A DNA stretch of 6,136 nucleotides, from contig JAIOTR010000109.1 in assembly GCA_021106665.1 (NCBI GenBank), forward strand, positions 1-6,136. Reading direction: 5' to 3'. Below are positions 1 through 5,543 of the stretch, piece after piece. The notes under the pieces are model-generated. The model was not told where the DNA came from and searched no databases. It saw only the letters and a program-made list of their open reading frames with translations. Within the stretch, counting starts at the first letter, position 1. Each line of letters opens with the position of its first letter. This stretch comes from Bacteroidales bacterium. GTDB lineage: Bacteria; Bacteroidota; Bacteroidia; Bacteroidales; JAADJA01. Made by a program: the position numbers and the translations under genes.

Positions 1-25
1 CCTGATAAAAGCAAATAATTTATAG

Positions 26-50
26 AGCCACCAATTTGGTGGCTTTTTTT
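26..50 (+). terminator. Intrinsic terminator of an upstream gene
   Basis: AGCCACC (26-32) pairs with GGTGGCT (38-44) around a five-base AATTT loop, followed by an unbroken T run (44-51). This is a textbook Rho-independent terminator on the plus strand. It probably ends a gene lying to the left of the window: one frame reads PDKSK followed by a TAA at 16-18, only eight bases before the stem, but five residues are too few to call a gene. The terminator also insulates the usp promoter directly downstream. Confidence 0.85.
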
Positions 51-52
51 TA

Positions 53-60
53 TATTTTTG
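53..60 (+). promoter_or_regulatory. Bacteroidota -7 promoter box for the universal stress gene
   Basis: TATTTTTG fits the TAnnTTTG -7 consensus of the Bacteroidota primary sigma factor exactly and sits 28 bp before the ATG at 89. The only TTTG upstream (35-38) is 14 bp away, shorter than the usual spacing of about 17-21, and lies inside the terminator stem. The -33 element is therefore weak or absent. Confidence 0.5.
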
Positions 61-88
61 CCAAAATCCTTTTTTTAAAAATAATACT

Positions 89-937
89 ATGAAACTGAAT
101 AACATTATTCTTATCCCAACCGACTTTTCAGAAGTTTGCCACAATGCCATTGATCATGGTGTTAAAATTGCTGAATCCCAGAAAGGCATGAAAGTTTGCA
201 TTTATCATGTCATCAATAAAGATACACATGCTTATTTTAAAGGAGTTGATAATTTAAATCAGTCTGTACAGGGAAAACTTCAGGGACTAATTGATGAATT
301 TCATTTAAACCATAATGTCGAAATGGAATATGCCTATGAAGATGGAAATATATTTGACTTGATTTATAAAAAGGCAGATGAAATAGGAGCTAATTTCATT
401 ATTCTCGGTACACATGGTAAAAAGGGATTGCAATATTTACTGGGTAGTTATGCTTTGAAAGTTTTAAGTAAGGCGGAGGTTCCTACGCTTGTTGTTCAAA
501 ACAAAGAATATGTTGGTTATAAAAATGTTTTATTCCCGATCAACACATTTACTGAGGCCAGGCAAAAGGTGGGAATTGCTACACGTGTTGCACATAGGTT
601 TGATTCTACTATTCATATCTTTAAAGAGAAAGTAAATGATCCCGCTGATATGAGCAGGATTGAGATCATCAGCAAACAAATTGTGGATGAATTTAAGAGA
701 GAGAAAGTTAATTATACTATCCATAACGCTGAAAAATCTGGTGATTCTGCCAAACAACTTATTGATTTTGCAGCAAGTAATAGTATGGATTTGGTTATGA
801 TATTAACGGAACCCCAGATAGGAACAACATATTTTAATTTGGGACCATGGAATGAAAAGATTATGTTCAATGATGCACAAATTCCGGTTTTTTGTATTAA
901 CCCGGTTGAACATAGCCAGGTTTACTTCAGTTTATAA
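89..937 (+). CDS. Tandem-domain universal stress protein (UspA family)
   Basis: A 282-residue cytoplasmic protein made of two Usp domains, roughly residues 3-137 and 143-272. Domain 1 opens with a beta strand and the PTDFSE motif (10-15; D12 is the usual nucleotide-contacting Asp). It carries the glycine-rich phosphate loop GTHG (107-110), eight residues, then GS (119-120), so it probably binds ATP or a related nucleotide. Domain 2 has the opening strand (NVLFP, 146-150) and closing strand (IPVFCINP, 265-272), but in place of the loop it has LGPWNEK (251-257), so it probably does not bind nucleotide in the usual way. Usp proteins of this double type are common in Bacteroidota and are linked to stress and stationary-phase survival; the exact role is not known. 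The gene is monocistronic: a terminator and promoter precede it and the next gene is convergent. The ATG at 89 is the first in frame and follows an A-rich leader without a Shine-Dalgarno sequence. Confidence 0.93.
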   Translation: MKLNNIILIPTDFSEVCHNAIDHGVKIAESQKGMKVCIYHVINKDTHAYFKGVDNLNQSVQGKLQGLIDEFHLNHNVEMEYAYEDGNIFDLIYKKADEIGANFIILGTHGKKGLQYLLGSYALKVLSKAEVPTLVVQNKEYVGYKNVLFPINTFTEARQKVGIATRVAHRFDSTIHIFKEKVNDPADMSRIEIISKQIVDEFKREKVNYTIHNAEKSGDSAKQLIDFAASNSMDLVMILTEPQIGTTYFNLGPWNEKIMFNDAQIPVFCINPVEHSQVYFSL

Positions 938-957
938 ATGAATATTTAGATTTTATT

Positions 958-981
958 ATAGTTCACGTCCGCTTGAACTAT
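958..981. repeat. Small inverted repeat after the usp gene
   Basis: ATAGTTCA (958-965) and TGAACTAT (974-981) form an 8-bp perfect stem with an 8-base loop, 20 bp past the usp stop codon. There is no T run after it, so if it ends or stabilises the usp transcript it is not a canonical intrinsic terminator. Confidence 0.5.
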
Positions 982-1008
982 TCGGGCAGGCAAAGCATAT
1001 AAAGCAAA

Positions 1009-1083
1009 CGCAAAGATCGCAAAGGGTTCATATTGAAGAAATAACTTTGCGATCTTTGCGCATTAATCTTTGCGCCCTTTGCG
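1009..1083. repeat. GCAAAG-type interspersed repeat with long hairpin between convergent genes
   Basis: A 16-bp unit, CGCAAAGATCGCAAAG (1009-1024), is followed after 20 bases by its exact reverse complement (1045-1060). A further inverted copy with two changes, CTTTGCGCCCTTTGCG, lies at 1068-1083. Each unit is itself a doubled GCAAAG core. The structure fills most of the gap between two genes whose 3' ends face each other, so the RNA hairpin could act as a shared bidirectional terminator or mRNA 3' stabiliser. My recollection is that similar GCAAAG/CTTTGCG repeats occur between genes in many Bacteroidota genomes; that cannot be checked here. Confidence 0.8.
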
Positions 1084-1104
1084 TGACGAATAAAGAAAAG
1101 ATCT

Positions 1105-1608
1105 TTATAATCCCAATTCAGAAATTACAAGATCAGTAAGGTTGTGTTCCGGATTTGTCCATACCCAGTTCGATTCGGGCATTTTGTCAAAAACATAATC
1201 GTAATTGTTCTCTTTACTCACTTTTATGGCAGCTTCTAAAATTTTATCCTGAAGTGGCTTTAGTTTTGATTCCTGCAGTTTTTCAAGCTCTCCATCAGTT
1301 CCAAACTTCTCCTCTCTGTAATCTTTAGCCTGTCGTTCTGCTTCAAATATTTCCTCTTGTTTCTGAAGTTTTAGCTCATCAGATAAAATACTCTCATTTT
1401 TCACATATTCCTGGTATAATCCTTCAACAGCTTTAAATTTTTCTTCCACAACAGTTTCCCATTCCTTAATCTGTTTTTCGATCTCATCAGTTGCTTTTTG
1501 ATGCTCCGGCATTTTGTCAACGATTTTATCACTTTCGATATATGCTAATTTTTGAGCAACTCCAACCTGAAAGGCGATTACCAGTATTCCTAAAATGACA
1601 TTTTTCAT
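1105..1608 (-). CDS. OmpH/Skp-family periplasmic chaperone
   Basis: A 167-residue exported protein. Residues 1-18 are a signal peptide (MKNV, hydrophobic stretch, likely cut after VGVA). The mature part opens with QKLAYIESDKIVDKMPEHQ (19-37), typical of Bacteroidota OmpH/Skp proteins. A long charged helical region (about 36-130) should form the coiled-coil tentacles that hold unfolded outer-membrane proteins on their way to the BAM complex. The C-terminus returns to the beta body with YDYVFDKMPE (136-145) and WVWTNPEHNLTD (148-159). Length fits the family. A longer reading frame would begin at 1650, but the signal peptide starts cleanly at the ATG at 1608, and a perfect -7 box at 1655-1662 would place the transcript start at or inside the longer version's start codon. 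In many Bacteroidota such genes sit beside bamA; this one stands alone, so it may be an extra paralogue. Confidence 0.9.
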   Translation of the reverse strand: MKNVILGILVIAFQVGVAQKLAYIESDKIVDKMPEHQKATDEIEKQIKEWETVVEEKFKAVEGLYQEYVKNESILSDELKLQKQEEIFEAERQAKDYREEKFGTDGELEKLQESKLKPLQDKILEAAIKVSKENNYDYVFDKMPESNWVWTNPEHNLTDLVISELGL

Positions 1609-1654
1609 AATATTTTTATTTTTTATTTGTGTGAATAATTTAATTAGCATTTGG

Positions 1655-1662
1655 CAAAATTA
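1655..1662 (-). promoter_or_regulatory. -7 promoter box for the OmpH/Skp-like gene
   Basis: On the minus strand TAATTTTG matches TAnnTTTG exactly. A TTTG lies 14 bp upstream (1677-1680), closer than usual; a TTA about 20 bp upstream could serve instead. Transcription would begin near 1648-1650, giving a leader of about 40 bases before the ATG at 1608. This supports the shorter start for the chaperone. Confidence 0.5.
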
Positions 1663-1695
1663 TACATATATCACGCCAAAGTTAATATCCTTTGT

Positions 1696-1751
1696 TTATA
1701 CTGACGGAAATCAGGTTTGCAAATTTCAAAGGTTTGATTTCGTCAGTATAA
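1696..1751. repeat. 56-bp inverted repeat (possible small mobile or regulatory hairpin element)
   Basis: The left arm, TTATACTGACGGAAATCA (1696-1713), pairs with the right arm, TGATTTCGTCAGTATAA (1735-1751), over 17 bp with one bulged G. The 21-base middle contains a short palindrome, TTTGCAAA (1716-1723). The element lies between the 3' end of the propeller gene and the promoter of the chaperone gene. Neither strand has a T run after the hairpin, so it is not a standard intrinsic terminator. It resembles a MITE-like or REP-like element in layout, but no transposase ends or target duplication could be identified. Confidence 0.7.
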
Positions 1752-1781
1752 CGAAAAAATAATTAAGAATTTAGGTGTGGG

Positions 1782-1841
1782 GTTAGGGTAATTAAGCCTG
1801 TATGGACAAATGGTTAATGTTAGGGTGATGAAGCCTGTGTG
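1782..1841. repeat. Imperfect 23-bp direct repeat, G-rich
   Basis: The copy at 1782-1804 (GTTAGGGTAATTAAGCCTGT then ATG) and the copy at 1819-1841 agree at 20 of 23 positions. All three differences replace A or T by G in the second copy. A decayed third copy may follow at 1847-1865. The stretch 1771-1866 is G-rich and C-poor on the plus strand and holds no credible reading frame. I cannot assign a function. Together with the neighbouring repeats it accounts for most of the 1663-1945 gene-free gap. Confidence 0.6.
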
Positions 1842-1920
1842 CTACATAGGTGATGGTGAAGTGTGAAATTGTCATAACCAAAAACCTCAATACTAAATAG
1901 GTATCTTCACTTCTTCTCAA

Positions 1921-1948
1921 ACTTCCGACTTCTGACTTCTGTCTTCTA
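1921..1948. repeat. 7-bp tandem repeat reaching into a stop codon
   Basis: Four units of seven bases run in phase: ACTTCCG, ACTTCTG, ACTTCTG, TCTTCTA. Read on the minus strand, the direction of the adjacent gene, this is TAGAAGA followed by two CAGAAGT and a CGGAAGT. The first unit contains the propeller gene's TAG stop codon (1946-1948). A looser stretch with the same CTTC motif continues to about 1905. Slippage here would lengthen or shorten the 3' end without touching the coding part. Confidence 0.75.
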
Positions 1949-2815
1949 ATTTTCAATTAACTCATACGCCATTACCCTATTATCACTAAAGGTTGGGATG
2001 AGAAGTAGATTTTTTTCAGGAATATATTCTATATCAGCTGCATTTACTCCTGTGTTGCTTGTGTTTAAAAGAATGATGGGATCATCTTCCGTACTTACCA
2101 TCTGAATTTTTCCCATCCAGTCGGATATAATATAACTACCGGTCCCATCTGTTTCCAGTCCATCAATTCCACCGGTATCCGGGATCAGGTGCCAAAGTCT
2201 TTTATCTTCTATCCTGATGCTGAAGATGCCATCTCTTGTACCTGCAAGAATTTCCCTATCCTCATAGAGCAACCCATTTGTTCCTGTTAAATGTTCATCA
2301 TCAAACCAGGTTTCCAGGATACCTTTATTGAGTCTGTGAATTTTATTTGTTGACATATCAGAAATGTATACAGCACCATTAGGATCAATGGTTATATCAT
2401 TTAAAAATCGAGATCCTTCAACCGTAATTATTTTTGCTATTACAGCTTGTTCAATATCAATTTCAACTATTTGATCAATGTCGGTAACAAATAGCTTGCT
2501 GTCGTAAATTCCCATTCCTTTCGGTGCATTTAAACCATCAATCCATTTTAAGGTGATAATCTCACCAGCTAGTGATAGGCGAGAAATGAAACCATTTCCA
2601 TCTTTATCTGTCGGATTGCCGTTAATACACGAAACATACAAAAGGTGATTTTTACTGTCGTAACAAACCGACTCCGATGTTATTAATAAATCAGGTGATT
2701 CCCATAATTTTTCAAGAACCACCTTTGGTTCATCTGACTTTGTTTGAGCTTCAGTTAGGCCTGATGTAAAGAAAAATAAAATGCAAAGTGAAAATAAGTA
2801 AGCTGGATGTTTCAT
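1946..2815 (-). CDS. Exported SMP-30/gluconolactonase-like six-bladed beta-propeller protein
   Basis: A 289-residue protein with a signal peptide (1-23, cut likely after TEA), so it works in the periplasm or outside. The rest is a beta-propeller of the SMP-30/gluconolactonase/LRE type (PF08450-like), seen in the repeated blade pattern of a strand, a turn with D or N, then another strand: LLYVSCI (58-64), KLFVTDI (107-113), AVYISDM (148-154), SYIISDW (227-233), LLLIPTF (270-276). The residues that bind the single divalent metal in this family appear to be in place: E48 (TSES), N180 (GTNGL) and D218 (GIDGL), with N139-D140 in the substrate-side loop (FLNDITIDPNG). Family members hydrolyse sugar lactones or other esters; the substrate here is unknown, and exported members may only bind ligands. 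There is no clear TAnnTTTG box upstream; TAATTTG at 2862-2868 is one base short. The gene precedes the chaperone gene on the same strand with a repeat-filled gap, so co-transcription is doubtful. Confidence 0.85.
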   Translation of the reverse strand: MKHPAYLFSLCILFFFTSGLTEAQTKSDEPKVVLEKLWESPDLLITSESVCYDSKNHLLYVSCINGNPTDKDGNGFISRLSLAGEIITLKWIDGLNAPKGMGIYDSKLFVTDIDQIVEIDIEQAVIAKIITVEGSRFLNDITIDPNGAVYISDMSTNKIHRLNKGILETWFDDEHLTGTNGLLYEDREILAGTRDGIFSIRIEDKRLWHLIPDTGGIDGLETDGTGSYIISDWMGKIQMVSTEDDPIILLNTSNTGVNAADIEYIPEKNLLLIPTFSDNRVMAYELIEN

Positions 2816-2930
2816 AATATGACTATTAATAAATTCAGCTTTAAAATTAATAAAAAATAAGCAAATTACCCTATCGGATAACAGTAAATTAATTTATGGG
2901 GTGGAATATGTTTTGAAATTGGGATGAATA

Positions 2931-3299
2931 TCATTTACTCGGAATACACCATTCCGTATCCTGATGGGCATCTATCAAAAATGTTTTAGTAAAAACAGTT
3001 GGGTCAGATTTTTCAGGATTATTCTCAATGGCAATTGCTTCATATGCGTAACCCTTTTCTAATGGAATACTTTCCTGACTATTACTTTTCAATATTGATT
3101 CTGAGACAACTGTTTGGTCCTCGTTATCAATATTTTTAATGGTTAGTTCAAATTGTAAATCAGAATTATTATATATCACAAGGTTTCCGGGTTCTATAAC
3201 AATTTCATCTTCGAATGAACAGGATGTAATTGTAGCCAACGAAGAAAATAGAACTATGGATAAAATTATTGTTATTCCTTTTTTTATAAAACTATTCAT
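2931..3299 (-). CDS. Small lipoprotein of unknown function, probably surface-exposed
   Basis: A 122-residue lipoprotein that I do not recognise by function. The N-terminus has two lysines (6-7), a hydrophobic stretch and a lipobox ITSC (24-27), so Cys27 should be acylated after signal peptidase II cleavage. The mature end reads C-S-F-E-D-E; an acidic cluster just after the cysteine resembles the lipoprotein export signal that sends Bacteroidota lipoproteins to the outer surface, although Phe at +3 is not typical. The remaining part of about 90 residues is rich in alternating strands (NLVIYNNSDLQFELTIKN, 39-56; YAYEAIAI, 84-91; FTKTFLID, 103-110), consistent with one small beta-sandwich domain. 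A second cysteine (C118) is near the end. The frame extends three codons upstream to a TTG at 3308, but the ATG at 3299 is preferred. It lies 116 bp downstream of the CarboxypepD-like gene and 115 bp upstream of the propeller gene, all on the same strand. Confidence 0.8.
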   Translation of the reverse strand: MNSFIKKGITIILSIVLFSSLATITSCSFEDEIVIEPGNLVIYNNSDLQFELTIKNIDNEDQTVVSESILKSNSQESIPLEKGYAYEAIAIENNPEKSDPTVFTKTFLIDAHQDTEWCIPSK

Positions 3300-3344
3300 A
3301 TTATACAATGATTTAGCCGGTTATACATATATACTTCAATTAAG

Positions 3345-3367
3345 TTTCTAAATTTTCTGTTTAGAAA
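3345..3367. repeat. AT-rich hairpin between two minus-strand genes
   Basis: TTTCTAAA (3345-3352) and TTTAGAAA (3360-3367) form an 8-bp stem with a 7-base loop, in the gap between the CarboxypepD-like gene and the lipoprotein gene. It is weak because it is nearly all A-T pairs and lacks a following T run on the minus strand. It could still slow or end read-through. Confidence 0.4.
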
Positions 3368-3415
3368 TTGTTGCGAAATAAACAAAATAAAAAACAATAA
3401 TGAGAAATTTTGAAC

Positions 3416-4168
3416 TTAATTATCAATAGAAACAAATTCTACGTAACAATTGTTTATAGTGAAGTACAGTTTATAGGTGTTTGTATTTAAAATAAATTCC
3501 GGATCCAGATCACAGAATTCCATAAACCTTATAATTTTTTTTTCATCTTTTAATCCGGTAAGTTTTTTAATCAAATTAGGGTTGTAAATTTTAGCTGCTT
3601 CTACAATTTTATGGTCAGCTTTTACCAGAATCTGATGTTTTCGCTGCAATTTTGCATGACGGCTAAAGGCTTCATATAGTTTTGTGAATGGGCCTTTTAT
3701 TACAAAGCCTTCCGATGTCAAGGGGTGTATTTCAGCTATCTCCAGATGTAAATCTATTTCGTGAGTTGGTTCAAGTGACAATACCAGAATTTCTTTCTTT
3801 AATTCTTTTGCCGTAGCCGGGTATGGGTAAATAACTGTTTCAACAAGATCAACCGTATCTGTTTGAAGTATAAAATTTTTCAGGTATTTGGATTTGTGAA
3901 TTTTTGGAACTATGTACTTTATTTTTCTAAATCCGATTGAAGTAATCCATATCGTATCATTGTGATAACAATGTAATGAAAAATGTCCCTCATTATTGGA
4001 AATGGTTCCTGTTTCATTTGTGTGGTTTATTATATGTGCATTCGATATGCTTTCACCTGATTCATTTATAAGTGTACCATACAACTTAACTAAATTATCA
4101 GATTGCCCTATAATTGTAAAGTGAATTGTTAAAAGAAAAAGTATTGACAATATAGTTCTATTCACCAT
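3416..4168 (-). CDS. Exported CarboxypepD_reg-like domain protein
   Basis: A 250-residue protein with a signal peptide (1-21; MVNRTIL then a hydrophobic core ending near IIG). Residues 28-112 form a carboxypeptidase-D regulatory-like beta-sandwich (PF13715 type): KLYGTLINESGESISNAHI, then TGTISNNEGHFSL (53-65) and ITSIGFRKIKY (75-85). This is the domain found at the front of many SusC/TonB-dependent receptors. No TonB plug or barrel follows. Instead there is a helical tail of about 135 residues whose end, YNPNLIKKLTGLKDEK (195-210) and FMEFCDLDPEFILNTNTYKL (215-234), matches what I recall of a group of stand-alone Bacteroidota proteins of unknown function. It is a complete protein of that group rather than a truncated receptor. 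The likely location is periplasm or outer membrane; the role is unknown. It has its own promoter-like box 15 bp before the ATG. Confidence 0.82.
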   Translation of the reverse strand: MVNRTILSILFLLTIHFTIIGQSDNLVKLYGTLINESGESISNAHIINHTNETGTISNNEGHFSLHCYHNDTIWITSIGFRKIKYIVPKIHKSKYLKNFILQTDTVDLVETVIYPYPATAKELKKEILVLSLEPTHEIDLHLEIAEIHPLTSEGFVIKGPFTKLYEAFSRHAKLQRKHQILVKADHKIVEAAKIYNPNLIKKLTGLKDEKKIIRFMEFCDLDPEFILNTNTYKLYFTINNCYVEFVSIDN

Positions 4169-4183
4169 TTTTTATTTAACGAA

Positions 4184-4211
4184 CAAAAATATTATTTAGC
4201 ACGATATCAAA
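4184..4211 (-). promoter_or_regulatory. Promoter of the CarboxypepD_reg-like gene
   Basis: On the minus strand TATTTTTG (4191-4184) matches TAnnTTTG exactly, with TTTG (4211-4208) 16 bp upstream as the -33 element, close to the usual spacing. Transcription would begin near 4177-4180, leaving a leader of only about ten bases. Confidence 0.6.
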
Positions 4212-4213
4212 TT

Positions 4214-4238
4214 GTTAATATTCGTTAATTGTTGTTAA
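4214..4238. promoter_or_regulatory. Three GTTAA repeats in 10-bp phase (possible regulator site)
   Basis: GTTAA occurs at 4214-4218, 4224-4228 and 4234-4238, exactly ten bases apart, so all three lie on one face of the helix. They sit just upstream of the -33 element of the minus-strand promoter, where an activator would bind, in a 240-bp divergent region. In AT-rich DNA this could be chance. The rest of 4239-4340 shows nothing I can name. Confidence 0.3.
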
Positions 4239-4340
4239 GCATAAAATGTTGATATTTGCATATTAACTGTTAGGAATGCAGATAGCGGATCAATGAATAA
4301 ATTGAACTATTAATATTTTTCACTGTTTAGTATTGTAATA

Positions 4341-4371
4341 TTGATATCTTTTTCATTTATGTTTAATTTTA
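4341..4371 (+). promoter_or_regulatory. Probable promoter of the KAS III gene
   Basis: TTG (4341-4343) is followed after 20 bp by TAATTTTA (4364-4371), a 7-of-8 match to TAnnTTTG. Transcription would begin about 30 bp before the ATG at 4409. No better match is present between 4169 and 4408 on the plus strand. Confidence 0.45.
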
Positions 4372-4408
4372 CAGACAATTAGCAAATGTTAAATCTCGTT
4401 TTTATAGA

Positions 4409-5488
4409 ATGACATATATTAATTCAATAATAACAGGTACCGGAAGTTATATACCCACAGAAGTAGTGAAGAACCCGGATTTTGCCCGAAATAAATTTTA
4501 TGACTTAAATAATATAGCATTTGATATTTCACATGATGAGATTTCGGAAAAATTCCAGGCCATTACCGGTATTTCGGAAAGACGATATGTTACGGATGAC
4601 CTTCATGCATCCGATATCGCTGCCATAGCTGCAAAAAATGCAATTAAAGATGCAGGAATTGATCAGGAGGACCTGGACCAGATCATTGTTGCACATGATT
4701 TTGGTGATGTTGTAAAAGATACAAATCAGACAGATATGGTTCCAAGCCTTGCTTCACGGGTGAAACATATTTTGGGTATCAAAAACCCGAAATGTGTTGC
4801 ATACGACATAATATTTGGCTGCCCCGGCTGGATACAGGGAATCATACATGCTGATTCTTTTTTTAAGAACGGGATAGCTAAAAAATGTCTTGTTATTGGA
4901 ACAGAAACACTATCACGGGTTGTCGATATCCACGACAGGGATACCATGATCTATTCTGATGGCGCAGGCGCTACAGTTATTGAAGCTTTTGATGAAGATG
5001 AAAAAAGGGGGGTGTTATCCTTTTCATCTGAATCATATACCAAAAATGAAGCATACTACCTGTACCTTGGAAAATCCAATATTTCCGGGTCAGATCCGAA
5101 AATCAAATATATCAAGATGCATGGTCGGAAAATTTACGAATTTTCATTAAAGTATGTACCCGGTGTTATTAAGGATTGCCTGACAAAAGCAAATCTAAAT
5201 ATAACAGACGTAAAAAAGATACTTATTCACCAGGCCAACGAAAAAATGGATCAGGAAATCGTGAATCGGTTATTCCGCCTATATAATATTCGCGAAGCGC
5301 CTAAAGACGTAATGCCCATGAGTATTCAGAAACTTGGTAACAATTCTGTGGGTACAGTTCCCACCCTGCTTGATCTTGTTAGAAGAGAAGAATTTATGGG
5401 GCATGTACTGTCAAAAGATGATATCATCGTTTTTGCTTCTGTAGGAGCCGGGATGAACATCAATGCCATTGCTTATAAATGCAAATAA
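4409..5488 (+). CDS. Ketoacyl-ACP synthase III (FabH-like thiolase-fold condensing enzyme)
   Basis: A 359-residue cytoplasmic enzyme of the KAS III group, which condenses an acyl-CoA starter with malonyl-ACP with loss of CO2. The triad is intact: Cys138 (FGCPGW), His274 (LIHQAN) and Asn311 (LGNNSVGT). Other landmarks are GTGSYIP (10-16), TGISERRYV (53-61), DGAGAT (184-189) and the C-terminal GAGMN (346-350). It is about 40 residues longer than E. coli FabH, mainly through an insertion near residues 28-48 and longer loops around 97-130. I recall this long form as a separate Bacteroidota group annotated as '3-oxoacyl-ACP synthase III family protein', distinct from the housekeeping FabH in the fab/plsX cluster. 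No acp, fabD, plsX or polyketide gene is near, so its product is open: extra starter unit for branched fatty acids, or a pigment or specialised lipid. It is monocistronic, with a promoter before it and a strong terminator 30 bp after the stop. Confidence 0.93.
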   Translation: MTYINSIITGTGSYIPTEVVKNPDFARNKFYDLNNIAFDISHDEISEKFQAITGISERRYVTDDLHASDIAAIAAKNAIKDAGIDQEDLDQIIVAHDFGDVVKDTNQTDMVPSLASRVKHILGIKNPKCVAYDIIFGCPGWIQGIIHADSFFKNGIAKKCLVIGTETLSRVVDIHDRDTMIYSDGAGATVIEAFDEDEKRGVLSFSSESYTKNEAYYLYLGKSNISGSDPKIKYIKMHGRKIYEFSLKYVPGVIKDCLTKANLNITDVKKILIHQANEKMDQEIVNRLFRLYNIREAPKDVMPMSIQKLGNNSVGTVPTLLDLVRREEFMGHVLSKDDIIVFASVGAGMNINAIAYKCK

Positions 5489-5518
5489 GGCTATATGCCG
5501 TAGTTCATAAAGAACTTT

Positions 5519-5543
5519 AGCCCTGCTTAGGTAGGGCTTTTTT
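5519..5543 (+). terminator. Intrinsic terminator of the KAS III gene
   Basis: AGCCCT (5519-5524) pairs with AGGGCT (5533-5538); a C-G and a G-U pair can extend the stem to a four-base loop. Six T follow (5538-5543). A minor hairpin, AGTTC/GAACT (5502-5516), precedes it. Confidence 0.9.

Noticed and set aside
530..757. 75-codon minus-strand frame inside the usp gene
   Set aside because: It lies wholly within a well-supported gene, its translation resembles no family, and it has no promoter or neighbour logic.
1609..1650. N-terminal extension of the OmpH/Skp-like protein by 14 residues (start at 1650)
   Set aside because: The extension would put a charged stretch before a normal signal peptide, and the -7 box at 1655-1662 implies the transcript begins at about that start codon.
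1696..1751. Inverted repeat read as an intrinsic terminator
   Set aside because: Neither strand has a T run directly after the stem.
1782..1948. Repeats taken as a CRISPR array
   Set aside because: The 23-mer has only two clear copies, is not palindromic, and the adjacent repeat has a 7-bp period without spacers; no cas gene is present.
3139..3351. 70-codon plus-strand frame across the lipoprotein gene
   Set aside because: It is antisense to a lipoprotein with a clear signal peptide and lipobox; its hydrophobic part is the complement of that signal peptide.
4726..5150. Short frames at 4726-4947 (minus) and 4959-5150 (plus) inside the KAS III gene
   Set aside because: Both are out-of-frame shadows of a complete enzyme whose catalytic residues span the region.
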